Below, one piece after another: positions 26,659 through 33,854 of a stretch of 50,540 nucleotides of DNA. The notes under the pieces were generated by a model. It was given only the letters and a program-made list of their open reading frames with translations. It was not told where the DNA came from and did no database searches. Every line of letters begins with the position of its first letter. Position 1 is the stretch's first letter. The stretch spans positions 1-50,540 of the forward strand of contig CAMLLB010000027.1 of assembly GCA_946480815.1 (NCBI GenBank), written 5' to 3'. Position numbers and translations under genes: made by a program. This stretch comes from an uncultured Flavobacteriales bacterium (lineage in GTDB: Bacteria; Bacteroidota; Bacteroidia; Flavobacteriales; Crocinitomicaceae).

Positions 26659-27896
26659 GGCTTCTTCTTTCGAACGGCTTCGCTCATATGTAATTTAGCC
26701 GCATTCGGTTTGATAAAATTTTCTTTCGTATCAATCAGCGGTTCATACGGATAATTTCCAAAAAGCGTAGACAGGCGATTGATTGCAAATACTTTTTTTG
26801 TGTAATGGTTCGAAATAATGATCATACAGATCGTGTCTTTTCTCAAAGAAGCATAGCAGCCGGTATTTCCGTGCCACCAGCCTGTATGAAAGAATAAAGT
26901 CGATTTTCCTTTATCTTCCCGCATGCGATATCCCAAACCGTAATTGCTTTTCCCTTTTCGTTCATAACTGTACCCGCGGAAAATTTCTTTCTTGATCGAA
27001 TCACTCAAAAACGCGTTCGAATAAGTAGCCTTATCCAACTTTAGCAAATCTCTTGCAGTGGTGTACAAGTTTTTATCCCCATAAATACCATCCAGATTTG
27101 TAAAAGGCTCTAACCGGTTCCGTGAATCATACGATCGTGCCAGGGAATCTGAATTTTGTGATCCGTCATTGATGAATGAGTCCGTCATTTTTAAAGGTTC
27201 GAACACCATCTTTTTTGCAAGAGCCGGAAACTTCTTATGTGTAATCCTTTCCGCAATTAAAGCTAAAAGGGCATAATTCGTATTGCAATAAGAAAACTGC
27301 GAATTCGGAGGAAAATACAAGGGCATCTTGTAAGTATTCAGGAGCTGGACAATCTTCTGGTTCGTCAGGGTTTTCGTAGAAGGCCAGATCGAATAGGGAA
27401 AATAACCGTAATATGGAATTCCACTACGGTGATTCAGCAGCATTCTGACCGTAATCCCGCTGTACATAATTTCAGGTAAATAAGACCGGATGTCTTTGTC
27501 CAGAACTACCAGGTTTGAGTCCGCCAATTTACAGATTACAATAGCCGTAACCACTTTGGAAATAGACGCCACATGTAACGGTGTGTGCTTATTTATGCGC
27601 TGTTTGAATTGGTGATTTGCCAATCCTTTGTAACGTTCGTAAACGATTTCTCCGTTTTTTGCCACCAGGAACATCCCATTAAAATCCGGTGCAATGCGTT
27701 CGGTATAGAAATGACTGATACTGTCGTAATAATGCGGAATAAACGATTTCGGGACCGGATTAAAATGAGGGAATTGAAACTCATTGGATGATCCGTTCGG
27801 ATTCATTTTTTGAGCAACTTTGACTTCTGCCTGACAGCCAAAAAGCAAAAAAAAGAGTCCAAAAAACGCCGTAGACCGAGTAAATGCGGGAATCAT
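26655..27896 (-). CDS. serine hydrolase lipoprotein (class C beta-lactamase / DD-peptidase fold)
   Basis: 413 aa. Lipoprotein signal ending LLFGC (Cys21). Penicillin-binding fold motifs: S-x-x-K as Ser111-Ile-Ser-Lys114 in HVASISKVV; Y-x-N as YCN in SYCNTNYALL; and HTG in FFHTGWWHGN in the KTG position. The family includes beta-lactamases, DD-carboxypeptidases, esterases and D-amino-acid peptidases; the chromosomal setting gives no sign of a resistance cassette and the substrate is open. First gene of a two-gene operon with the YchJ-like gene (4-bp overlap). The ATG at 27896 starts at the signal peptide. Confidence 0.9.
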   Translation of the reverse strand: MIPAFTRSTAFFGLFFLLFGCQAEVKVAQKMNPNGSSNEFQFPHFNPVPKSFIPHYYDSISHFYTERIAPDFNGMFLVAKNGEIVYERYKGLANHQFKQRINKHTPLHVASISKVVTAIVICKLADSNLVVLDKDIRSYLPEIMYSGITVRMLLNHRSGIPYYGYFPYSIWPSTKTLTNQKIVQLLNTYKMPLYFPPNSQFSYCNTNYALLALIAERITHKKFPALAKKMVFEPLKMTDSFINDGSQNSDSLARSYDSRNRLEPFTNLDGIYGDKNLYTTARDLLKLDKATYSNAFLSDSIKKEIFRGYSYERKGKSNYGLGYRMREDKGKSTLFFHTGWWHGNTGCYASLRKDTICMIIISNHYTKKVFAINRLSTLFGNYPYEPLIDTKENFIKPNAAKLHMSEAVRKKKP

Positions 27897-27963
27897 GGCC
27901 CAAAGTTACTAAAACTTTAACGAAACCTTTATTTCTTCAAAATCAATTTGATAATACTTAAAA

Positions 27964-28037
27964 GGTTACTTCGATTACGCTCAGTCACCTTCTGGATTCA
28001 AAAGTTCAAATGAAGGCGACTGAGCGTAGTCGAAATC
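27964..28037. repeat. paired palindromic repeat, family R2 (copy 2)
   Basis: Two inverted halves: one at 27964-27989 (GGTTACT ... AGTCACC around TCGATTACGCTC), the other at 28015-28037 (GGCGACTGAGCGTAGTCGAA). The order is the same as in 47084-47165, with more decayed stems. It lies 15 bp past the stop codon of the GldM-like gene. Confidence 0.8.
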
Positions 28038-28052
28038 AATATTTGAACATTC

Positions 28053-28673
28053 CTAATAAATAAACGCCGCGGTTCTTTTTCGGATCAGTCCGTCTTTTCC
28101 CTTTGCCTGCACAATCAAATTGAATGTAAGGGGTTGTCCTTTATTGGCAGCCTTTGCTTTTGTCAAAGCGTCGATCACTTCCGGGGTGATTTTAGATCCT
28201 GCAATAGATGGAAGCGGATTTGCTATGGACACGGAGGTTACTTCATAACTGATCACATCAAATCCGGCACTTTGCAACACCGCATTCTCTTCATACCCCA
28301 CACGCACCACGGCCTGATCCAATGTAACAACGGTTGTTCCTTCCAAAGCATTTCCCACATACACAGAAGGCGTCGGTAAATTCAACACCCGGTATTCATA
28401 GGTCTTAAGCACCTTATTTTCCTTCAGATTTTTCATTGTCAGTGTGATTGTCTTTTCCGGCCCGGTTGGTCTGACATAAAAACAGGAATCACCTCTGAAA
28501 ACTTCAGCCTGTGTACTTTCCAGAACTACAAAGCGTGTATCCACACCTGCACCGATCTCAAACTTATTGTCGTAACCACGATATACGACATTGTATTCTG
28601 GCATGGCCAAAGCAACTTGTCCGAAACTGAATACACTCACAAAACATGCTAATAAACCGATCACTACTTTCAT
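28053..28673 (-). CDS. exported protein resembling the GldM C-terminal domains
   Basis: A 206-aa protein with a signal peptide (residues 1-22). The mature part begins MPEYNVVYRGYDNKFEIGAG and continues with a YVRPTGPEKTITLTMKN beta segment and a YRVLNLPTPSVYVGN linker to a last domain with VRVGYEENAVLQSAGFDVISYEV. This layout matches the third and fourth periplasmic domains of GldM, the type IX secretion and gliding motor shaft protein. It lacks the membrane helix and first domains of GldM (about 500 aa), so it cannot be the motor subunit itself. A GldM paralogue that caps or binds the type IX complex is an inference; no other gld genes are in the window. Confidence 0.75.
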   Translation of the reverse strand: MKVVIGLLACFVSVFSFGQVALAMPEYNVVYRGYDNKFEIGAGVDTRFVVLESTQAEVFRGDSCFYVRPTGPEKTITLTMKNLKENKVLKTYEYRVLNLPTPSVYVGNALEGTTVVTLDQAVVRVGYEENAVLQSAGFDVISYEVTSVSIANPLPSIAGSKITPEVIDALTKAKAANKGQPLTFNLIVQAKGKDGLIRKRTAAFIY

Positions 28674-28727
28674 ACAACAGGTTTTTAAAATCCTATTAAA
28701 TATACGGATTTATAATTAACTTGTGAT

Positions 28728-29201
28728 ATGAAAAATTACAAACCAATAGCAGCAATTCTTTCCGCAATGCTTCTTTTTTCATGTGGAGACAATTCCGAAG
28801 AAAGAGAAGTTCCGGAAGCCCCGGTCGATTCAATTGAAACGGTTGACGGTACGAAAGTGGAACAAAAGGAGGAAACACCCAAGCCGAAAAAAGACACCCA
28901 TGTTCAGATCACTAGTACAGAAGATAGGCTGATCAACCAGATTTGGCAGCTTCCGGAAGTAAAGGCCTTGTCGGATAAAATAGATCGTGAATCTAAAGGA
29001 AAACGCCATTTGGTTGGTCGCATTTCATCTACTCCTTCTGATGATCAGGAATATTACGGTATTTCCATTTCAGAAGACAATGGAGAAGCCCTGGCAACTT
29101 ATTTCGAATTCCGCATTTACCCCGATAACTCAATCTACTATTACGATGTAGTGGAAGATCAGGAATTGACATTAAAAGAATGGCGGGCACAGAAAAAATA
29201 A
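28728..29201 (+). CDS. hypothetical lipoprotein
   Basis: 157 aa with lipoprotein signal ending LLFSC (Cys19). A Glu/Lys/Pro-rich linker (about residues 24-55) leads to a small domain of about 95 residues (LINQIWQLPEVKALSDKIDRESKGKRHLVGRISSTPSDDQEYYGISISEDNGEALATYFEFRIYP), which is reminiscent of compact alpha/beta periplasmic domains but was not assigned to a family. It is divergent from the GldM-like gene (54 bp between starts) and convergent with the next gene, with a 35-bp gap. Confidence 0.8.
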   Translation: MKNYKPIAAILSAMLLFSCGDNSEEREVPEAPVDSIETVDGTKVEQKEETPKPKKDTHVQITSTEDRLINQIWQLPEVKALSDKIDRESKGKRHLVGRISSTPSDDQEYYGISISEDNGEALATYFEFRIYPDNSIYYYDVVEDQELTLKEWRAQKK

Positions 29202-29236
29202 TCCGGCCCGCCAATATTTAGGAGTTGTGATTTTTT

Positions 29237-31564
29237 CTATTTGAACAACTGGACAAATCCCTGACCTTCGATCAATTCGTCCTGTGCTCCTTTCGCCGTA
29301 TACTTGTAGAAGTAAACCCCTTCGTCCATCATATTTCCGGCAGAATCCTTTCCATCCCAGCTGAATGGCACCGCACTTGACATATACACCAAATTCCCCC
29401 AGCGATTTACAATCGTTACATCCAATTCTTTGATGTTCAACAACTCAAACGTAAAGAAATCATTTACATGATCTCCGTTCGGAGTGAAAATGTTTGGTGT
29501 TTTCAAATCCACAGGTACTACAGGTGGAATAACCGGCGGAATCGGAGGAGGAAGTACTGTTACGGAAACAAATGCCGTATCCGTACAACTTCCGTTGATT
29601 GCTACTAATGTTACCAGATAAGTTCCAACTGAATCGTATACCTGATTCTGAGAAGACAGGTCATTTGCCGTTGTACTGTTCCCATTCCCAAAATACCATT
29701 CAAAACTGTTTGAGTTCGTACTTCCATTGGTGAAGGTAACTGACAAAGGACCGTATCCCGAAGTCGGGTTTGCTGAAACTTGTGCAACAGGAGGATTTAA
29801 CGGAGTTACCAAAGCAGAATCGGTTCTGTGGCAACCCTGGATTTCGACATCAATGTAATACCATCCCGGAGAAAGGTTTTGCCATACGGACGCATTGATC
29901 TGATTCGGACTATTTGCTCCCGGACCACTCCAGGTATAGATCGGTTGTTGCCCGCTGTTATTCCCGGAAATCAGCGTATAAACAGCGCCGTTATTTATAC
30001 CACAGTCAGAAGGAATTGCTGCCACCGTATCGAAATCCCATGGCATCATGGTAATGTTCACGTTTACAGAATCCCGCAAAACACATCCTGAAGCGCTGGG
30101 ACTTACAGCCGTAACGGTATACCATCCGGAAGCAGTTGGAGCGATTGTAGCTGTCGTTTCGTTTGTTTCCCAAGTGAAATCAGGATTTGCAAAATTGGCA
30201 GTTGCCGTAATCGTTTGCGGTTCATTTTGACAGAAAGCGATATTTGTTCCTGCATCGATCGTATTCGGATCATATGAAATAACGATTGTATCCGATTGCG
30301 GACATACCGTATTGAAAGTAATGTTATCGATTGCGAAGTCATTGTTCCCACTGGAAACCTGGGCAACAATACTGATCGTTGCAGATGTATTTCCTCCGGA
30401 GTTCCAGGGTTGGATAAATTGTTGCCAGTTACAGGACAAAAGTGTCGGACTGAATACCGGCCCGATTTGAACTCCGTCAATAAAGAACTGTAAAACCGCG
30501 ACATTTGATTGGGTAATATTTTCCACACTGGTTACCCATGCAGAGAACGAATAATCCGTGCTCGGATCAACTGCGATGGTTTGCGACCAAACAGTTGTAT
30601 TCGGTACGTTCGATCCGTTTACAACCAACATGTTTCCAGGACCGGTAGTTCCCAAATCGCTGCAAGCTCCAAAATTATTGTGAACCAGGTTAGGACTCGT
30701 TGTAATTGCGTAAGTACCCGGGTTGGTCAACAATCCAAAACTTCCTCCTGTTCCTGGCCCATACCCGGTTGTAAAGCCTGAGTTCCCCGCTTCAAAATCA
30801 CCGTTTATTACCAAGTTTTGTGTATAATTTGCCACGTTCAGGATTAAAGTTGTGGGAGAAGTAATCGTAACACTTTGTTGATTCCCTGCGCCAATATTCC
30901 AGTTATAAGTATCGTATCCCGCAGGAACTGTATATGTAATAGATGCACCCTGGCAAAGCAGGGTATCGTTTCCAATATTCAATGGTGGATATTGACTGCA
31001 TGGAGATGTCGAACAACATTCAAAAATCATAGAATCAATGATTAGCCCACACCCCGGACCCGGGCGATGGTAATTAAATGAGATGCTTGTGATTGGTCCA
31101 TCCCATTCAACCCAACCTCTGGCATTATCCATATTTGCATTTACCTGTGTGGAACCTCCCGGGTCAGAAAAATCACCAACTACATCTGTCAAACCGTTAT
31201 AAGCGGGAGAAATAGCATTCAGGTACTCATTCTGCCCTCCATCCAAATCTGTAAATCGAATACGTATATTACATACCGCTTGCGAGAAAGTAATCGTAAT
31301 AGGAATACTTAGGGCTGGATCGAAAATAGCTGCCGGAGTTACTAATCCGGTTGTATAATTAGGGTCACCGGCTGCAGAAACATTCCTAAAACCAAGCGTG
31401 GAGGTAACCGTATAGTTTACAGGTCCATTACAAGTATTAAAAGAGGGGCTGGTTGCAGAAGTAACTGAGGTTGTAGAAACCCAACTTAAGTTATCTGAAG
31501 CAATCTGAGCTCTGGAAATAGCAGTAAAACTCACTAACAAGATAATTAAAGAGAGAGTTTTCAT
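29237..31564 (-). CDS. PKD-domain surface protein with gliding-motility (type B) C-terminal domain
   Basis: 775 aa from the ATG at 31564 (the frame is open for 29 more codons, but the signal peptide MKTLSLIILLVSFTAISRAQ begins here). In order: an N-terminal beta domain; a carbohydrate-binding-module-like domain (NLVINGDFEAGNSGFTTG ... FAIDNITF, about residues 245-420); Ig-like repeats; a PKD domain (about 595-670, GYGPLSVTFTNGSTNSNSFEWYFGNG); a Pro-rich linker (PPPIPPVIPPVVPV); and a type B C-terminal domain (about 688-775, TPNIFTPNGDHVNDFF ... NRWGNLVY ... SWDGKDSAG ... GVYFYKY). Such proteins are exported by the type IX system and may bind glycans at the cell surface. Confidence 0.93.
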   Translation of the reverse strand: MKTLSLIILLVSFTAISRAQIASDNLSWVSTTSVTSATSPSFNTCNGPVNYTVTSTLGFRNVSAAGDPNYTTGLVTPAAIFDPALSIPITITFSQAVCNIRIRFTDLDGGQNEYLNAISPAYNGLTDVVGDFSDPGGSTQVNANMDNARGWVEWDGPITSISFNYHRPGPGCGLIIDSMIFECCSTSPCSQYPPLNIGNDTLLCQGASITYTVPAGYDTYNWNIGAGNQQSVTITSPTTLILNVANYTQNLVINGDFEAGNSGFTTGYGPGTGGSFGLLTNPGTYAITTSPNLVHNNFGACSDLGTTGPGNMLVVNGSNVPNTTVWSQTIAVDPSTDYSFSAWVTSVENITQSNVAVLQFFIDGVQIGPVFSPTLLSCNWQQFIQPWNSGGNTSATISIVAQVSSGNNDFAIDNITFNTVCPQSDTIVISYDPNTIDAGTNIAFCQNEPQTITATANFANPDFTWETNETTATIAPTASGWYTVTAVSPSASGCVLRDSVNVNITMMPWDFDTVAAIPSDCGINNGAVYTLISGNNSGQQPIYTWSGPGANSPNQINASVWQNLSPGWYYIDVEIQGCHRTDSALVTPLNPPVAQVSANPTSGYGPLSVTFTNGSTNSNSFEWYFGNGNSTTANDLSSQNQVYDSVGTYLVTLVAINGSCTDTAFVSVTVLPPPIPPVIPPVVPVDLKTPNIFTPNGDHVNDFFTFELLNIKELDVTIVNRWGNLVYMSSAVPFSWDGKDSAGNMMDEGVYFYKYTAKGAQDELIEGQGFVQLFK

Positions 31565-31765
31565 ATTAATGAATTTAGATGTATAATTTGTTGATCTATA
31601 AATATACGGTAAACTTAGGTAATATTTTACACCCGATTTTTTTTTCTTCATAACGCAAATCTATGAAGACTAAACGGATATAGTAACTATTTAGTTGCTT
31701 GAAAAATCTTTTTTTCCAGTTTTTAACATTTTATTAAGAAAATATGTAATACCCAAAAATCACGC

Positions 31766-31792
31766 TTGCGTCAATAAGATTAACTAACTTTG
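31766..31792 (+). promoter_or_regulatory. promoter of the DEAD-box helicase gene
   Basis: TTG (31766-31768) and a perfect TAACTTTG (31785-31792) match the Bacteroidota TTG / TAnnTTTG pair with a 16-base gap. The ATG is only 5 bases past the -7 element, so transcription should start at or within a few bases of the start codon (near-leaderless mRNA). Confidence 0.6.
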
Positions 31793-31797
31793 CCCTT

Positions 31798-33030
31798 ATG
31801 AAATTCAATGAATTAGGATTAAATGATTTGGTCCTTGAAGCCATCCATCATATGGGCTTCGAAAATGCAACTCCAATCCAACAATTTTCCATTCCTGAAG
31901 TACTGGCTAATCATGATCTATTGGCATGTGCTCAAACCGGAACGGGTAAGACAGCCGCTTTTATCCTGCCTATTTTACATAAACTTACCGGAAAAGAAGA
32001 TGCTTCCATCAATACCTTAATATTAGTTCCGACACGCGAATTAGCAATCCAGATAGAACAGGAAATACAAGGTTTATCCTATTTTGTTTCCGTGGGATCG
32101 AGTGCTATTTATGGTGGTGGAGACGGTGCACGATGGGAAGAACAGAAAAGTGCTTTGATAGAGGGAACAGATATTATTGTGGCAACACCCGGAAAATTGT
32201 TATCACATATCATGCAAGGCTATGTTGATTTTTCTCAATTGGAACACCTGATCCTGGATGAGGCGGATAAAATGCTGGACATGGGGTTTTCCGATGATAT
32301 TGAGCGCATTATTTCACACCTTCCCAAAAAAAGACAAACCTTACTTTTCAGTGCTACCATGCCAACGAAAATTAAGAACCTGGCATCAAAGATCCTGATT
32401 CATCCGAAAGAAATTGCACTTTCAATTTCGAAACCGGCTGCAGGAGTAACACAACATGTGATTCTTTGTTTCGATGAACAAAAAAATGCTACACTTGATT
32501 TTATTCTAAAGGAACGTGCGAATTATGACAGTATCATCATATTTACTTCAGCAAAAAGCAAGGTACATGAAATCGTTTATGCCCTTAGAAAAGCCGGCTA
32601 TAAAAATACACAAGGCGTTTCCTCCAACCTGGAACAGGAAGAACGGGAGGAAGTTTTAAGAGGTTTCCGGTCCAAACGCACACGGATTTTGGTTGCTACG
32701 GATGTGATGAGCCGCGGAATCGATATCAAGGAAATCAATTTGGTTATCAATTATGATGCTCCGAGAGATGCTGAAGATTATGTACACCGTATCGGAAGAA
32801 CAGCACGTGCAAACACCAAGGGAGAAGCGTATACGTTGATCAATCAAAAAGATATGCCCAAGCTGTCCCGGATTGAGCGCCTGATCGAAATGGAAATTCA
32901 GCGGGTGGCACTTCCTGAAACATTCGGACCTACACCGGAATGGAAAGTTTCAAGCAGTCCTTCCAATGGAAAGAACAAAAACCGCAAGAAGAAGAAATTT
33001 TACGGAAAGAAGAAACCGATTAATAATTGA
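31798..33030 (+). CDS. DEAD-box ATP-dependent RNA helicase (RhlE-like)
   Basis: 410 aa. Helicase motifs: Q motif (FENATPIQQFSIP), motif I AQTGTGKT (residues 45-52), Ia PTRELA, Ib TPGK, II DEAD (154-157), III SAT, IV IIFTSAK, V ATDVMSRGIDI, VI YVHRIGRTAR. A short basic tail (NGKNKNRKKKKFYGKKK) can bind RNA nonspecifically, as in RhlE proteins. It unwinds or remodels RNA duplexes in ribosome assembly or decay. The ATG at 31798 gives the canonical start a few residues before the Q motif. Monocistronic. Confidence 0.95.
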   Translation: MKFNELGLNDLVLEAIHHMGFENATPIQQFSIPEVLANHDLLACAQTGTGKTAAFILPILHKLTGKEDASINTLILVPTRELAIQIEQEIQGLSYFVSVGSSAIYGGGDGARWEEQKSALIEGTDIIVATPGKLLSHIMQGYVDFSQLEHLILDEADKMLDMGFSDDIERIISHLPKKRQTLLFSATMPTKIKNLASKILIHPKEIALSISKPAAGVTQHVILCFDEQKNATLDFILKERANYDSIIIFTSAKSKVHEIVYALRKAGYKNTQGVSSNLEQEEREEVLRGFRSKRTRILVATDVMSRGIDIKEINLVINYDAPRDAEDYVHRIGRTARANTKGEAYTLINQKDMPKLSRIERLIEMEIQRVALPETFGPTPEWKVSSSPSNGKNKNRKKKKFYGKKKPINN

Positions 33031-33073
33031 AAATGTAAAAGCGCTTTCGCTAATCGCTTGTCGCCAGTAGCTT

Positions 33074-33171
33074 ATGCTTACGCCGGAGCTCTTGCCTTTG
33101 TGAAGCCACTTCGGCAAAACAAGGCCAGCATAGGCGCATAGCTATGGCACAAGCTTCAGTGAAGGCGCATG
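33074..33171. repeat. dispersed intergenic repeat, family R1 (copy 2, inverted)
   Basis: 33074-33138 is the reverse complement of 36929-36993 with 62 of 65 identical bases. The tail 33151-33171 (AAGCTTCAGTGAAGGCGCAT) matches the short copy at 15139-15170. It fills the convergent gap between the helicase gene and the 33194 gene. Confidence 0.9.
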
Positions 33172-33193
33172 AACAAAAGGCTTTTCAATTCTC

Positions 33194-33721
33194 TCATATA
33201 AAAGTTACCTGCTTGCCTTTTTCGGCTTTTCGGACACATTCTGAGTATCCTTTGAAAAAGTAAGGGATATTATCTTCGTCACCATTAATGATACGATTCT
33301 TTACTTTTTCAAAAGTTAAAATAGACACTTCAAATTCTGGCAAACCGGTTTTTAGCATCGGCTGCTTTAAATTATCTTCCCAAAAGTAAATTCCCCCGTA
33401 ACTTCGTCTGGCGACTTCCAGGATATAAGAACCGGCTTGTGCGCAAAAATCGTCAATGATCTCTTCATCCGAGAGATCCGCGAAATCCGAAAAATCTTCG
33501 ATTAAACTATCCAGCACATTCAAACTCCTGATCGAATAATCAAAAGCTCCATCGTATTTCGTATTAAAGGCACGAACAATTCTTTCAGCATTGCTTGTTG
33601 CTTTGCTAATGAATTCCTGCTGGATCTTGTCAAAGACGTCATCACCGGGCTCCAGTTTCATTAGGGGTTCTTCCTCTTTAATTTGAGCTTTTTTGTACTT
33701 GAAAAAACCAAACAATTTCAT
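33194..33721 (-). CDS. hypothetical protein
   Basis: 175 aa from the ATG at 33721 (MKLFGFFKYKKA); the frame is open for 17 more codons, but that extension is unlike a protein N-terminus and lies in AT-rich DNA. No signal peptide or membrane helix; the N-terminus is basic. Mid-protein segments include SDEEIIDDFCAQAGSYILEVARRSYGGIYFWED and TFEKVKNRIINGDEDNIPYFFKGY, a pattern seen in small actinobacterial and Bacteroidota proteins of unknown function. It is 133 bp downstream of the dnaE2-like stop codon on the same strand, so co-transcription is possible. Function unknown. Confidence 0.75.
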   Translation of the reverse strand: MKLFGFFKYKKAQIKEEEPLMKLEPGDDVFDKIQQEFISKATSNAERIVRAFNTKYDGAFDYSIRSLNVLDSLIEDFSDFADLSDEEIIDDFCAQAGSYILEVARRSYGGIYFWEDNLKQPMLKTGLPEFEVSILTFEKVKNRIINGDEDNIPYFFKGYSECVRKAEKGKQVTFI

Positions 33722-33854
33722 GTAACTTTTTTGATTAGATGTGTAGCGTAGTTTTGATGTGCGAAAATACATTTTTTTTTATTTATCCGTGTTGTCAAAA
33801 CTTATTTGCATCCGTTTTTTTTAAACTCAAATATAATACAATTGTGTTATTTTG

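Noticed and set aside
26655..27896. Acquired antibiotic-resistance beta-lactamase
   Set aside because: It is a lipoprotein with HTG in the KTG position, coupled to a ychJ-like housekeeping gene, with no mobile element nearby; the fold covers many non-resistance enzymes.
31565..31651. 29-codon N-terminal extension of the PKD surface protein
   Set aside because: The signal peptide begins at the ATG at 31564; an extension would bury it behind a Lys/Tyr-rich segment.
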